The notes: a model not told the origin generated them from the sequence alone. Positions 33,201 to 44,208 are shown, numbered from the stretch's first letter. The stretch: DNA of 64,000 nt from Anas platyrhynchos (GCF_047663525.1 NC_092601.1:19504001-19568000); one strand, 5' to 3'. Numbers and translations: made by a program.

Positions 33201-36200
33201 GGCAGTCACACAGGGACAAGGGGCTCCAGAAGTGTGGCTGCACTTCTCCAGCTCGGTTCTCGGTGAGAGGAGGTGGAAGGGGCAGGAGCGATGATGTGCC
33301 CCAGCGCAGGCTAGAGCTGGGTCTGGTCTGGCCCTCACCTGGAACATCACACGAGTGATCTGTGCCTCTTTGCCAGCAGTCTCTAATCCCCTGTAAAAAG
33401 GGATGGTCCCAGATGTGGACTGTGGACCTGCGATTGAGCTTTAATAATTTTGGAGCCTCTCTTGTCGCTTCTTTCAGAAGTGAGAGAAAAGTTGTCTGAC
33501 AGCTTACAGCTCTGGCTTCTCAGTTTCCTGAGCATGGGGCTCTGGATGGAAGTACTTGTCGTGCTTGTGGCTTTTAAAAGATACCATCTCCTTGGTGGAG
33601 AGTGAAAAGCTCCGTCTGTAACTTTGTGCTACTGGGACATGGGGAGACATGGAGAGGGTTCTGACAGGTGTCAGAGAAGAAACTTGGAGTATATCTGTAA
33701 TCCTTCTGTTCAGGTTCCTTCTTTGCTGCTGGTGTTCCTGTAAGGATACTGCTACTCAGGCTGCCAAGCCTGCTGGCTTTTTCCTTTTTTTTCTTAATTT
33801 CTAAGGGACGGGGGATTTGAAGGATGGAAATAGTTTCTCTGCACAGCAGCACCAGCTGAATTCTGTCTTGCAGTGGGAGGTGCCTGTGCCGCGAGGCACC
33901 CCTCTCTTGCCTCATTTGCTGTTTTGAAAGGTATCAGTGGGAGCCCTGTGTTTCTGATGAGCTTGATGAATGCTGGAGGTAGCTGAGGTGCGTGTGTCAG
34001 TGCCAGCACTGCGCCTTGGGCAGCGGGGCAGTGGTGAAGAGCTGCCATGGAACCAGGAAACTAATACCTGCTCCTGCCTCTTGTAGCTTGCCCCAGATGA
34101 TGCGTGGCGATGCCCACACTGCAAGCAGCTGCAGCAGGGCAGCATCACACTGAGCCTCTGGACCTTACCTGATGTTCTCATCATACATCTCAAAAGGTTT
34201 AGGCAGGTAAGAGTGCCTGCGGGGGTGCTGGATGGGGAGCGACCTGATGAGAGCATCTCAGCAGCAGCTGCTCTGTCTGACACATCTCTTCAGGGTTTTG
34301 TTAGTTCTGCCAAGTGCGGTGGCCTCCCTGCCGCTGCAGCTCGTGCTGTCCTCCACTTACACAGGAAGGAGACCGAAGGATGAAACTCCAAAACATGGTG
34401 AAATTCCCCCTGAGTGGCTTGGACATGACTCCTCACGTTGTAAAGCGCAGTCAGAGCAGCTGGAGCCTGCCGTCTCACTGGTCACCCTGGAGGAGACCTT
34501 ACGGCCTTGGAAGGGATCCTGAGGACTACATCTACGACCTGTACGCAGTCTGCAATCATCATGGCACCATGCAAGGGGGACACTATACAGGCAAGTGCTC
34601 TGCAATGTTATGTCCTTTAGATCCTTTCAGAAAGAGAACAGTTCTGTTCTCTATCCTGTCCGTATTTTTTTCCTCTCTCTTGACAAAAGGACCTAACCCA
34701 GTTCAGAGGGGCTGGCTATGTGATATTGGATGGGGAACTTTTATGACCCTGGGAAATGAAACAATGCCTGTTGACCCCCAAATGTCCTACTGTATGTTCC
34801 TTTCTCCTTTTTTTTTTTTTTTTTTTTTTTTTTACCTTGTGTGTAATGTCACCAGCCTTTTATGTCTCAAAAATGCTCTTTCCCACCACTGTAGTTGCCA
34901 GAGTCTTTTATATATGAGAAATATTTGCACATTGCCTGTGTGTACAGTGCAGGTTTTGAATTCCTCTTTGCATGTTTTGGCAGCTCCCAGAGCAGCCAGA
35001 GGTAGGCTAAGTTGTTTGGTGGTTCTTAGTATCTGTTCATTTTTACTCAGCCCAAAAAACGTGCATCTGGCTTTGTACTCTGCTGCACACCTCTGGGCTT
35101 CATCCTCCTGTAGCCTCCCTTCTGGGACTCCATCAGGAGGAGAGTCACTAGTGGGGCAGACTCTCCATGAATAACAACGTGGAGTGAATGGGGCCACCCC
35201 AAATAGTGTTCTGTTCTGAGCAGCAATGCTGAACAAAGACAATCCTGAGCTGTGAGCTGTTCATTTTATTCTGGTTGTCTCAGGCTTCCTTCTCACTAGT
35301 CAGACTGGAAGAGGATGTGTTGCGTGAATAAATCTTTCATTCTCCTCTGAGTTTATCATAGCAGATAAAGTCATGTTCAAGTTATCATACGGGAATCCTG
35401 ATAGTAGGGGTGAGGAAAGTCTAATGGTAATGTTTCTCTCAGCATATTGCAAAAACTCGGTTGATGGCCAGTGGTACTGCTTTGATGACAGCGATGTTCA
35501 GCAGCTTTCTGAAAATGAAGTCTGCAAGCAGACAGCATATATTCTTTTCTACCAGAGACGCACAGCAATCCCATCGTGGTCTGCTAACAGCTCTGTGGCA
35601 GGTAAGCCCTGTTACCTTTGTCAGGGAGTGGATGTAGTTCTTGTCCTGCATGGAACTGAGGAATTTTCTGCCCGCCTCTGCTTACACCCCAGCTCTCTGT
35701 CCCAGAACTCACAGTGAGCTTGTCTCAGAGTCCTCTGCTACACCGAGGAGATTGTGGGAAACTTCCCACCTGTTCTGCTGCCCAGCCTTATGTACCCCAT
35801 GCTAGTTATGGCAAAGAGGCTGTGGAGATGGGGGAGCCCCCTCCAGTGCCACATGTTCAGAGCTGCCCTTGCTGAGCCAGGACGTAGCCGTGTGGCTGGT
35901 TCATTCCCCCTGCCAGTGCAGTAGATCTCAGGTAAGCGGCCAGCAGCTGGATATGTTGGTTGTGGATCTGGGCTGAGCTGTGGGCAGGTACAGGCTTGAT
36001 GACTTGTCTTTGTAAATAAAAGGGTTTGCAGGGTGCATTTGTGGCAGCTCGAGGACTGTCCTCCACCTCTGTGCTGTTGCACGGAGGCACAGATTCTTTT
36101 GATTCATACTGGGACAAGTGTGATGGTCTCTGTTGCTTCTGACACTAACTGCATATGAGTGGAGGTTTATTTCTGCATGGTCTGGATGCTGTGGCCATGT

Positions 36201-38590
36201 GAGACAGCCCCAGACTCAGTGTCTGTTGAAGCTGGTGCAGTACTGCCCTGGCTCTGTGGCCTTCCCAGAGGTTTCACGTGTTGTGCAGCTCTGTGCTGTT
36301 GGTCTGATGTCTCTGCCTGATGCCTTGCAGGCTCCACGAGCTCCTCGCTCTGCGAGCACTGGGTCAGCCGCCTTCCTGGTAGCAAGCAGCCCAGCATCGC
36401 TTCAGCAGCATCGTCACGGCGCACGTCTCTGGCTTCGCTCTCTGAATCGGTGGAGCTGACCGGGGAGAGGAGTGAAGATGATGGTGTGTATTAACGATGC
36501 AGCGCTTGGGGGAACTGGGTCAAAAATATTTTCTCAGGCACTAACTTGTCAGCTACAAGATCCCTACCAGGACAGCTGCAGGTGAAGTGGTTAGGATGGA
36601 CGGTTTCTCTAGCAGCTGGGGGAGGCAGGCACGGTGTCAGCAGGAGCACAGGTGGGCTTTTCTCTGGTGTGAAATGATGGGCAGGAACCTTAAGGAGCCT
36701 TTCAAAGAAAGAAAATATTGTCAACTAAACCTCTCAATCAAGTATTTTGTGTTTTTATTTTCTTTGGGTTTCGCTGCAGCACCTTTGCAGGGAGGCTGAC
36801 ACACTCCTGCTGCTTGGTACAGGCACTAATTGTCTGCTGCCCTGCTGTATCTCTTCCCATGTGACTCCCACCATGGGGTTGACAAGACAGGCAAACTTTT
36901 TGTTGAATTCCTTGTTCAGCTGTTATGCAAGGAACGGTGCCTGTGGTGCAGGTGAACTGTCTGACTTGTAGGGGAAGGGCATCTGTGGATGGGTGGGATA
37001 AACTGTGGGCTTGGCTCTCATACTGATGATGTTGCTTCCTCTCTAGGAGGATTTTCAACTCGGCCCTTTGTGAGAAGTGTCCAGCGTCAGAGCTTGTCGT
37101 CTCGATCCTCTGTCACCAGCCCACTGGCAGTGAGTGAGAACGGCGTCAGGCCCTCGTGGTCGCTCTCTGCAAAGCTGCAGTTTCGCTCCAACTCCCCGTC
37201 ACGCTTCTCTGGAGATTCCCCAGTACACACCTCTGCTTCCACCCTGGAGAAGATCGGGGAGGCTGCTGATGATAAAGTCTCCACCTCTTGCTTTGGCAGC
37301 TTGAGGAACCTTTCTAGCAGCTACTTGGAACCCTGCGATGGCAGCCGCCGAGAGCACAGGACGGCTCGCAGAGCCCCCCTGGCTGTCATGGAAGGGGCGT
37401 TCAGGGAAGAGTCTGTTGTAAGGACATCTAGCTCAGACCTTTCAGATGGGCTTGGCAAAAGCTCTGTGCAGCCAGACAAGAATCACCCTGCTTTGGACCC
37501 TTTTGATAACAACAATCAAATTGCCTTTGTTGATCAGAGTGATTCTGTGGATAGCTCTCCGGTCAAGGAGGTGAAAGCCCCCAGTGGGACGGGACTGGCT
37601 CCAGAGAAGGCAGAGGGAACCCCTAAGAAGGCTCACAGCTCCAAGGGAGCTTCTGAAACAGACAAAAGCTTGAGGAAGGGAAGGACAGTCTTATCTACCC
37701 ACGAGACCAAAGTCTCTCGCTCTTCTCCTCCTCCCCAAAAGGGTTCCCAGAAGGTTTCCCGCTCTAGGAGTAAGACTGACTCCTCCAGGGCCAGTGGGCG
37801 ACATGGGTCTCCTGCTCCCACTCAGGCTAGGAAGGACCACAGCACCAAGCCCCTTGAGGTGGCTGTCCCAGCAGCTCAGCAGAAGCAAAAGTCAGGTTCT
37901 TCTCCCTCTTCCACAGCTGCCAAGAAAGCCACATCAGGCTCATTGACTAAGGGCTCTTCTGCTGGGAAGAGCCGGACTTCAGACCGAAGCCTCAGCAGGG
38001 AGGGCTCTAAGATAAGCCTGGGCTCGGACAAAACGAGCGTTACCAGCAGCTCAAGAACGAGCTCCCCGCGGATAAGCCACTCCAGGAGTGACAGCAGGGC
38101 AGTGGACAGCAAGCACGTGAGGAGCTCCTCCATGGCCAACCTGCGGTCTCCCAATGTCGGTATGCGCTCTGGGCTGAAGAGGGACAGCAAGTCAGAGGAG
38201 AAGGGGTTGTCCTTCTTCAAGTCGGCCTTACGGCAGAAGGAGACCCGGAGGTCAGCAGACCTGGGAAAGACCACAATGCTCTCCAAAAAGGCAGCGGGTG
38301 GCAGTTCCAAGTCAGTCAGCAAAAACGTGCTGGAGGACAAGTCTGAGAAAGGTGGTGTCCCACCAGCCTCTCAAACCAATGCCAACGTTACTGCAAAAGA
38401 AAAGCTCGTCCCAAAAGATGCCGCACCCAACAAACACTCGCTGCTCTCCAGTCGCAAGTCCAAGTCTTCCCAGCTAGATCCCGGAGCCCAGTCTCCTCCT
38501 TCCAGTGGCAAGCAGTCCGCTGACAAGCCACTGAAGAAGTTACCTTCCAGCATGCAGGTGTCCATACGGCCTTCTCTGGAACCTCAGTGA
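17695..38590 (+). CDS. USP31: USP31, ubiquitin-specific protease 31 (16 coding exons)
   Basis: A cysteine deubiquitinase of the USP (peptidase C19) family. Sixteen exons join in frame into 4002 nt, giving 1333 residues (human about 1350 as I recall). The N terminus has KEKRSFSKRLF and SRVLKTLSTLSH, then a Pro/Ala-rich linker. The USP domain spans about 128-757: Cys box NHGNTCFMN (C142), zinc-binding CxxC pairs C281/C284 and C609/C612, and His box GTMQGGHYT (H713) with D730/D731 in CFDDSDV. All triad positions are present, so it should be active. The tail (about 758-1333) is Ser/Lys/Arg-rich, apparently disordered, and mostly encoded by the 1544-base last exon. One intron is GC-AG. The start at 17695 is chosen because the following residues match the mammalian N terminus. 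Upstream ATGs exist. The gene is divergent from SCNN1G. Confidence 0.97.
21284..21865 (-). mobile_element. Solo LTR of an avian ERVL-type endogenous retrovirus
   Basis: A 582-bp element in USP31 intron 1, antisense to the gene. It matches the bird-wide ERVL LTR layout from memory: a U3 start related to the family's TGTCCTGG end, a TATATA box (plus strand 21568-21573), an AT-rich trinucleotide-like segment, and a terminus reading as TGT on the plus strand. The flanks CTTGG (21279-21283) and CTAGG (21866-21870) look like a 5-bp target duplication with one mismatch. An 18-bp promoter-proximal segment is tandemly duplicated (21591-21608 and 21609-21626). No gag, pol or env remains, so it is a solo LTR. 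The family assignment is recalled, not searched. Confidence 0.78.
21405..21470. repeat. AATAAT-type trinucleotide tract inside the LTR
   Basis: Imperfect AAT/ACT/ATG trinucleotide-like stretch forming the AT-rich middle of the ERVL LTR. The canonical polyadenylation hexamer expected nearby in this LTR family appears degraded. Confidence 0.7.
23365..23421. repeat. GGGGA/GGGAA purine repeat in USP31 intron 1
   Basis: A run of GGGGA followed by GGGAA pentamers over 57 bp. It is the same repeat class as the 26-unit AAGGG array in SCNN1G, but shorter and impure. Confidence 0.9.
26248..26385 (+). CDS. USP31: USP31 coding exon 2 (aa 201-246)
   Basis: Encodes IVSKNAMQYRGNAQHDAQEF and LLWLLDRVHEDLN, the QQDAxEF-type box of USP enzymes. 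The acceptor is CCGCAG and the donor GTGAGG. It is in phase 0 at both ends. Confidence 0.97.
26843..26931 (+). CDS. USP31: USP31 coding exon 3 (aa 247-276)
   Basis: Encodes EDDVLLEGPAFPISSTFVQE and LFQAQYR. The acceptor is TTTTAG and the donor GTATGA. It ends two bases into codon 276. Confidence 0.95.
26932..28046 (+). other. USP31: USP31 intron 3
   Basis: A 1115-bp GT-AG intron of mixed composition with no distinct repeat recognised. Intron 2 (26386-26842, 457 bp) likewise shows nothing. Confidence 0.75.
28047..28139 (+). CDS. USP31: USP31 coding exon 4 (aa 276-307), first zinc knuckle
   Basis: Encodes SSLTCPHCQKQSNTFDPF and LCISLPIPLPHT. C281 and C284 are the first CxxC of the fingers subdomain. 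The acceptor is AACAG and the donor GTATGT. Confidence 0.96.
28140..29251 (+). other. USP31: USP31 intron 4
   Basis: A 1112-bp GT-AG intron, AT-rich in its first 500 bp. No gene or repeat family is recognised. Confidence 0.75.
29252..29387 (+). CDS. USP31: USP31 coding exon 5 (aa 307-352)
   Basis: Encodes PLYITVVYQGKCSHCMRIGV and the ARLREAVSSETKIPTEQ segment. C319/C322 form another CxxC pair. The acceptor is CCGCAG and the donor GTAAGG. Confidence 0.96.
29388..29917 (+). other. USP31: USP31 intron 5
   Basis: A 530-bp GC-rich GT-AG intron. Nothing distinct is seen. Confidence 0.75.
29918..30062 (+). CDS. USP31: USP31 coding exon 6 (aa 353-401)
   Basis: Encodes IVLTEMYYDGFHRSFCDTDD and DCIFAFETPEIFRPEGILSQ, highly conserved in USP31. 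The acceptor is CTCTAG and the donor GTAAGT. Confidence 0.96.
30063..30845 (+). other. USP31: USP31 intron 6
   Basis: A 783-bp GT-AG intron of mixed composition with nothing distinct recognised. Confidence 0.75.
30846..31029 (+). CDS. USP31: USP31 coding exon 7 (aa 401-462)
   Basis: Encodes HVNNNLNNLKYG, a variable linker, then DKIVLLVCNRACTGQQ. The linker between them is the least mammal-like part of the catalytic region. The acceptor is TTCAG. The donor GTGACT is weaker than usual. Confidence 0.95.
31184..31295 (+). CDS. USP31: USP31 coding exon 8 (aa 462-499)
   Basis: Encodes FGLPFVLHLEKTIAWDILQK and EILEKMQYFLRP. The acceptor is TCTAG and the donor GTGAGC. Confidence 0.96.
31752..31846 (+). 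CDS. USP31: USP31 coding exon 9 (aa 500-531)
   Basis: Encodes VCPFSLRVVSVVGITYLLPQ and EERPLCHPTVE. The acceptor is CTGCAG and the donor GTAGGC. Adjacent introns 8 (31296-31751) and 9 (31847-32159) show nothing distinct. Confidence 0.96.
32160..32237 (+). CDS. USP31: USP31 coding exon 10 (aa 531-557)
   Basis: Encodes ALKSCGQGGTAHVKLVVEWD and KETKD. The acceptor is CTCCAG and the donor GTAAGT. Intron 10 (32238-32671) shows nothing distinct. Confidence 0.95.
32672..32801 (+). CDS. USP31: USP31 coding exon 11 (aa 557-600)
   Basis: Encodes LFVNTEDEYIPDSESVRQQR and TCTLSQCFQLYTKEEQ. The acceptor is GTGCAG and the donor GTAGGG. Confidence 0.96.
32802..34086 (+). other. USP31: USP31 intron 11
   Basis: A 1285-bp GT-AG intron of mixed composition. 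No repeat family or alternative exon is recognised. Confidence 0.75.
34087..34206 (+). CDS. USP31: USP31 coding exon 12 (aa 601-640), second zinc knuckle
   Basis: Encodes LAPDDAWRCPHCKQLQQGSI and the canonical LPDVLIIHLKRF motif of USP enzymes. C609/C612 complete the zinc-binding pair with C281/C284. The acceptor is TTGTAG and the donor GTAAGA. Confidence 0.97.
34365..34590 (+). CDS. USP31: USP31 coding exon 13 (aa 641-716), His box
   Basis: Encodes GDRRMKLQNMVKFPLSGLDM, the SSWSLPSHWSPWRRPYG segment and the His box GTMQGGHYT with H713. It ends at ACAG followed by GCAAGT, a GC donor. Only this join restores the conserved HYTAYCKNSVDG reading. Confidence 0.97.
34591..35442 (+). other. USP31: USP31 intron 13, GC-AG type, with T26 tract
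   Basis: An 852-bp intron with donor GCAAGT (after CAG) and acceptor TCTCAG. It contains an uninterrupted T26 at 34808-34833. Apart from these it is plain intronic sequence. Confidence 0.85.
35443..35601 (+). CDS. USP31: USP31 coding exon 14 (aa 716-769), catalytic Asp
   Basis: Encodes AYCKNSVDGQWYCFDDSDV and YILFYQRR, the end of the USP fold. D730 (or D731) is the third catalytic residue. The acceptor is CTCAG and the donor GTAAGC. Confidence 0.97.
35602..36330 (+). other. USP31: USP31 intron 14
   Basis: A 729-bp GT-AG intron with nothing distinct recognised. Confidence 0.75.
36331..36483 (+). CDS. USP31: USP31 coding exon 15 (aa 769-820)
   Basis: Encodes STSSSLCEHWVSRLPGSKQP and SLSESVELTGERSEDD, the start of the Ser-rich tail. 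The acceptor is TTGCAG and the donor GTGTGT. Confidence 0.95.
36484..37046 (+). other. USP31: USP31 intron 15
   Basis: A 563-bp GT-AG intron with nothing distinct recognised. Confidence 0.75.
37047..38590 (+). CDS. USP31: USP31 coding exon 16 (aa 820-1333 and stop), Ser/Lys/Arg-rich tail
   Basis: Single large exon for the C-terminal 513 residues. Conserved islands include GGFSTRPFVRSVQRQSLSSR, FGSLRNLSSSY, FDNNNQIA-VDQSDSVDSSPV, KHVRSSSMANLRSP and GLKRDSKSEEKGLSFFKSAL. Between them are SR/SK-rich low-complexity stretches. The composition suggests a disordered, heavily phosphorylated region. The stop TGA is at 38588-38590. Confidence 0.97.
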
Positions 38591-41500
38591 AATGCTGCAA
38601 TCCAGGTGTCTTTTCTGCTGAGAAGCTAATTTATTCTGAGCTCTTGTTTTTTGTTCATGTGCCTAATGTATGTTTTGAGGAGAAGTTAACTGCGAGTTGT
38701 TAAAGCGCCTTTTGATTCTGCCATCAAACCAAATAGCCACAGGCAGGCAGCACCGATGCAAGTAGTCTATCTGGAGTCATTGTTGAACCCGAACGCAGCT
38801 GTCCCATAGCACTTGTGCAGGAGTCTCTTCGTAGAAAATGCAACAACTTCCTTCAGACTCAAGGTCTGAAATGGGAAACCCAGTTGTACTGACACTGGTG
38901 TGCTTCGTAGAGCTGTGAGCTGGTGTTCCTTTGGTCTTTTTCTGAGCAGGCTGTGTCTGCACTGGCCTTGTTCTGCGCTGTGGAGGATGCGAAGGAAGCC
39001 GGACAGGAGAGCCTCCCGCTGCTTACGCGCTCTCTCGACCCGCTCTCCCTACTCCCTTCCATTTTCTAGCTTTCTTAAGGGCAATATCTCAACACTAATG
39101 TTGTTTCTCAGGTATATACTCAGCCAGTATAGGAGGGACTAGCATTAGTGGATGGACAGAAAGGTACCCGTGTGTCTGTGCGTACGCGTGTCTTTGTAAT
39201 AGATCTCACATTTGCATTCCGACAGCGGAAAGATTTTTCCATAAAATGTTATCTGCGTTTTTTGTTGCTCTGTCTGTGAAGAGTTTTACTGTCCACACCT
39301 GAGGCGACCTCTAGCCTGTTCTCTTTAATTGCTTTCTCTCTTCTGAAGCACTATACTCAGCAACAGGAGTCACTGAGCAGCAGCTGGCTCCAGCCCGTTC
39401 CTGTGAGAGCGGCTTGTTGGTGCGGTGCCCCGGGAGGTGGCTGTCCCCGTGCGCCCGGCGGGCAGTGCTGCTGGGACCCCCGCCCAAACTCCTGAGCAGC
39501 GGCGTTTCCTGATGTGCTCAGACACTTCCCTGGCGTGGTGCGGAGTGAGCACCCGTTACGTCCAGCTGTGGTACTTGGCCAAGGCAAGTGTCGTCCTGTC
39601 TTCTCTGCCTTCTCTGAGCGAGGGTTGGAGGGGCCGTGCCCCGGAGCCGTGCTGGGGTTGCTGCCCTGCTCCTCCCTGGTGCACTCCTCGTGTTCCCCAC
39701 GGTCTGCCCCCTGCGTGTCTCTTAGGGCCGCGGTCCTGTCCCCCTCTGGGTGTTGGTCTGTCAGGGCTGAAGCACTACATCTAGCGACATCCTTGTTTAC
39801 GTGCCCTTCTCCAAGGGGAGATTCCTCAAGCTCTTTAGGATTCCTCTCTGAAGGTGGATTCCTCAAGCCCTTTTGTATACTCATGGTGTCATTTTTTTTA
39901 ATTTCATGAGGTTTTATTACTGCTCTGCATATCCTTTCTGTACGGCAGCAGCCTGTCGTGTGGCTCATGGCATGCAGCAGCTGGCAGTGTGCTGTGCACG
40001 CTTGTCTTTTGGTGAGGTCTTTGCCTGCTGCCCAGTCTCATTCAGTGAAGCTCCCGGGCTCAGCCTGCAGACCCCTGCTCGCTCGTCTCTCCCGTCACCG
40101 CGGCAGTGCCCTCAGTCGAGCAGTTGCTTGCTGCTGGCCTGTCCCAGCTCTGCTCCTAGCTGCCGTGCTGGTGACCCTGCAAGAAGCCTTGCCCCAGGCT
40201 GCTCGGGCGCGTTGCTGCTCCTTGGGTTTGTTCTCAGCTCACCACTTACAGCTTTGGAGAGAAGCGTGCCTCGGGGCAGCTGCCGCCTGCTGCAAAGCTG
40301 GGCTGCGGAGCTGAGCCGGGGAGCCGCAGGGCTCTGTGGCTGCAGCACAGCCCTCGGCCTGTCCTGGCTGAGCCCTTAGGACCTGCCTCCTGCATCCCAG
40401 AGGCAATGCCAGTGGCCTGCATGTTTTTACGGTCTGTTGGACTCTGTGCTGTGCCCTGGACTATATTTTTAAGCCTGAACATGACCATCTTCCTGATCCG
40501 TTCCTTCTCCCATGCGTTGTCACCTTCTCGTTTAATGCAGCAACAAGGAGCAAAGGTGGTATCGCTTGCTTCTTAAATGTGTAACTTGGGTTATTCTCAG
40601 GTTATTTTTTGTTATACCCAGCAGAGCAGAGGAGACTTGCTTCACATTTTGGTACTTAAATTTCTCCCTGAAATGCCAATACTGAAGTACTTGTTTAAGA
40701 TTTGATCTGCATTAAGATCTTGCAACGTGTTGGCTCTTCTCTTGTAACAACTCTTCTAGCAAGAATGTAATTCAGGTAGCTGTTGCTAACTTGGTTTGAC
40801 ATCCTTTTAATAGACAGAACCTAGTTCTCTGCGTTTCACCACGGGACGTTTGTGAAAGGCTATTTTTATCAAATGACACTTTCTTTTCATGTCATCCATC
40901 ATTCACTGGAAAAGTTCCAACTGGAAGATGGTGTATGGTTTCTGAGGTGTTTTTTGCTAATGTATTGCATGTCTGTGCTGAAGGAAACTTGAAGCCATGT
41001 CCAAGCTGGCATTTCAGCCGAATGCCAGTTCAGAATGTTTGTATTTGGGGCAGGAGAGTGGTCATTAGAGCTGCCGTTAGGATACAATGGGAACGAGAGG
41101 TCTTGGTGCCAAGCGTTCCCGTAGCTGAGGTTAAAAGCAGTCAAAGCTCTGCATTCCCAAGATAAGTTACGTAGCCCTTCCTTTTGTGCTTTCTGTAATT
41201 TCTGATGGAAACTGCTGCCAGCTCCAGCACTGTCCGCTCTGTGTACGCTGCCAATTTGGTTTTCTACCCGGCCCTCTGAACAACAGCAGCTCTGGTGCTC
41301 AGACGCCTCGCCCCATGGATGTGTGGGGTGGGCTGAGGAGCTGGCCCTGCCAGCGCCCCGTTCTTCCCATTGAGCTGGTGTCGCAGAGTGACTGAGAGCT
41401 GCTGCTCTTCTCCGGGGGGCTGCCAGCACGTGGCGTCTTCTGGCTCAGGAGGGTTTGACTTCGGGTGTCCTCAAGCAAAACGCTTCGACTCGCAAGGGTG

Positions 41501-42495
41501 CCCTGTTGTTGTTGAGTGTAAGACACGTCGGGCAAAATGTGGAAGGCAGGGCTGTAGGGACCTGCAGAGTGCGGTCCCTGCTCCCGTGGCTGTGTCGATT
41601 CTGTAACAAAGCGGTTTGGAAAGTAGCTGCCTGCTGCCTCTCTGCGTCCTCTGCTCTCTGGTCTCAGATTTCCAGCAGTCTGTGGATTTCTTTGCGTAGG
41701 AGAGGGCTAAAGGATGCAGGCCCAGGATCAGCAGTGTCCGTGATGGGTATAAATCCAGGTCTGATCACCGCTAAAACCCTGGCTTCACCAGTGCTGTAGA
41801 GTAAATCTTTCTAAAACTGATGGTGGGCTCCTGCAGGCCTTATTTAAAGTGACTTGAGGAAAACCATCAGGCTCCTCGCTTTAAGCAGACTTGTTTCTTA
41901 GCCCTTTCCTGCAGAGGAATCCCGGTCTGTGTGCACCACGCTGTCCCGATGTGGTTGTGGCCCAGCTCGAGGGGTGCTCCAGGGAGGGACCTTCCCAGCA
42001 CAGGCTGGGGGCTGTAGGATGGCGGGGGGCTTGTGCCTGCTCCACGGCAGCCGCTAGTGCCCGGCCACCCCTTTCCTGAAAGTTCGGGCCCTGGAAGGCT
42101 TTGTGATGTGCTTCTAGCCGAGGTCGGATGGAATTCACCTGGAATTCACCTGCTGGGGTCTGCCCGTGCCCCTCATCACGCCCCTGGTCTGAGGCTTGTG
42201 CCGGGGGCCAGCCCTCAGGGCCCGGGAGAGCAGCGCCCTCATTGCAGTGCCAGGTTCCTGCTGGGGTCACCTACAGAAATTATTTTTACCCTTTTTGGGC
42301 TTTGTCTTTTGGATAGTGTTTAGTAGTGTACAACTTATAAGCACATTTTCAACGATGTGTATTCAAGAGGCACCTCTTATTTGTATTAATCACATTTGAT
42401 AGAAGATCTGGTGCCTGCAGTTCTCAGTAACTCGTGTCTCACTTTGGATGTATAAATTGTAACCCTCTCCAACTTACCAGATATGGCTAAAAAAA

Positions 42496-42508
42496 AATAA
42501 AAAATAAA
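42496..42508 (+). terminator. USP31: Internal polyadenylation signals, USP31
   Basis: Two AATAAA hexamers (42496-42501 and 42503-42508) in an A-rich stretch. They could give a shorter 3' UTR, or be chance in A-rich DNA. Confidence 0.3.
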
Positions 42509-43360
42509 AACGCTTAGGATAGAAAATTAGCAGCTTAATTACAGTACACTTACTGCAAGTGCCCTCATCCTTCTTAGCTGCAGAGTTGTTTGCTTTCCAA
42601 AGCTGAAACTTGAGCATGATCAACCATTTTTTCTACGTAATAAAGGCAGTTTTGCATGGCAGTTCTCTTGCTGTACTCAAATGCATGCACTTATTAACTA
42701 TGCAAGCATCTAATACAAACCATAGACCGTGCTTTCAGTATCCAGAGCTGCTCCCTCGGTGCCGGAGCACTGCTTTGACTCTGTACTTCTGTTTCTTGGT
42801 GCAGCTATGTGTCAGCACACAGGAGCATGTACCTGGTTTCCTGCTTTATTTGCACATCTTTGATTCTTTTCTTTGCAGAATTTGGGATTACTGACAAGGC
42901 TGGAGTGTAGCATAACGTCAAAGGAATTTGAAATGTTGAAATGAGAACAAACTGGTTTTCTGTATTGTATTGTTTTCTCTCTTTTTTTCGTTTTTAAAAA
43001 AACAGGAAAAACCCGATCAGTGTTCGTATGTAGCCTGCCACTTTGTGTACCTGTACTGACACACTCTGCGCTGTGGGAAGAGGCTGTGCCCGTGGTGGTG
43101 CTCGGGGGACAGCCCCCAGCAGCCGCCCCCCGGGCCAGTCCCAGTGCCACGGCTGGGGGCTGCCCTGAGCCGTGCCCGGGGCTCCGCTGCCTGGGGAGGG
43201 TGGGGAGCGACATTCCGGGTGGTTTTGCTGTCATCTTTCTTTCTATCTTCGTCATTGCCTTCTGATCCAAAATAATTTGGCGGCATCTGATGTTATCTGT
43301 GGAGGGAACTGAAATTTAGTTTTAATCTGTGGTGAGATGAAAGTTCTATGCGGTTTCCTT

Positions 43361-43366
43361 AATAAA
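43361..43366 (+). terminator. USP31: Alternative polyadenylation signal, USP31
   Basis: Canonical AATAAA in AU-rich surroundings, about 4.8 kb after the stop codon. A plausible alternative 3' end. Confidence 0.4.
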
Positions 43367-44208
43367 AGCACCATGAAGCATTTCCTATTAGGAGCTTTAT
43401 TTTGTAAAAATAAGGGTATGTGAAGACTTGTATGTTATCTATATTAGGTTTAAAGGTTTAGGAAGTCTTCTATTTTTTTTAAAGGCGATAGCACTCAATT
43501 TATCTGCAAATAGTGTTTTTTAAAAGACACAGATTAAAACTAAGTGTAAACACAAATTGTTTTGCTCTAGGCCCTGCAGCACAAACGCGCTGCAAGAAAG
43601 TTAGCGTTAGGTTTGTATGGCATTTGTGCAGTGCAATAAGAAAACATTTTTAGGTGCTACATTGCCTTGGGTAGGGTGACACAAGGGAATACAGGCTACA
43701 AGTGGCTACATTATTTTCTTGTGGCCTTCCAAGTATTAATTTGTACAGATTTGCTCACCAACTGTGCCTCACCATTGGTTAAAATTGAATTTTAAGTCCT
43801 GTTACAAATGTAGTTTCTCTTCTGGACACAATGTCAGATTTTACACTGGAATATCTACAGTTCTGAAAACTGCATGTCACATCACTGTACGCCGATACTG
43901 GGACGTGGGGCTTGCCCACACCTTTGATATTCTCTTCTGTATTTTAATGTTTTTGAACTGTACAGTAATCTGGAGAGCAGGCTGTCTTTACTTGGGGTTG
44001 AACATTGTACCATAAATTTTAAATTATTTGAGGACAAGTGCATGAGACTGTGTCAATGCCTTTTATTATTTATTTGTATGTTTTATTATTCAAGGTGTAT
44101 GCACTTTTAATACGCAGAATTTATATTTTTATGTTAAAAATCATTTTCTTTCAGAAAGAAGAGTTTGAATATGAGGAATTGGGATTCAGTGGAAAAAGGG
44201 GAATATGT

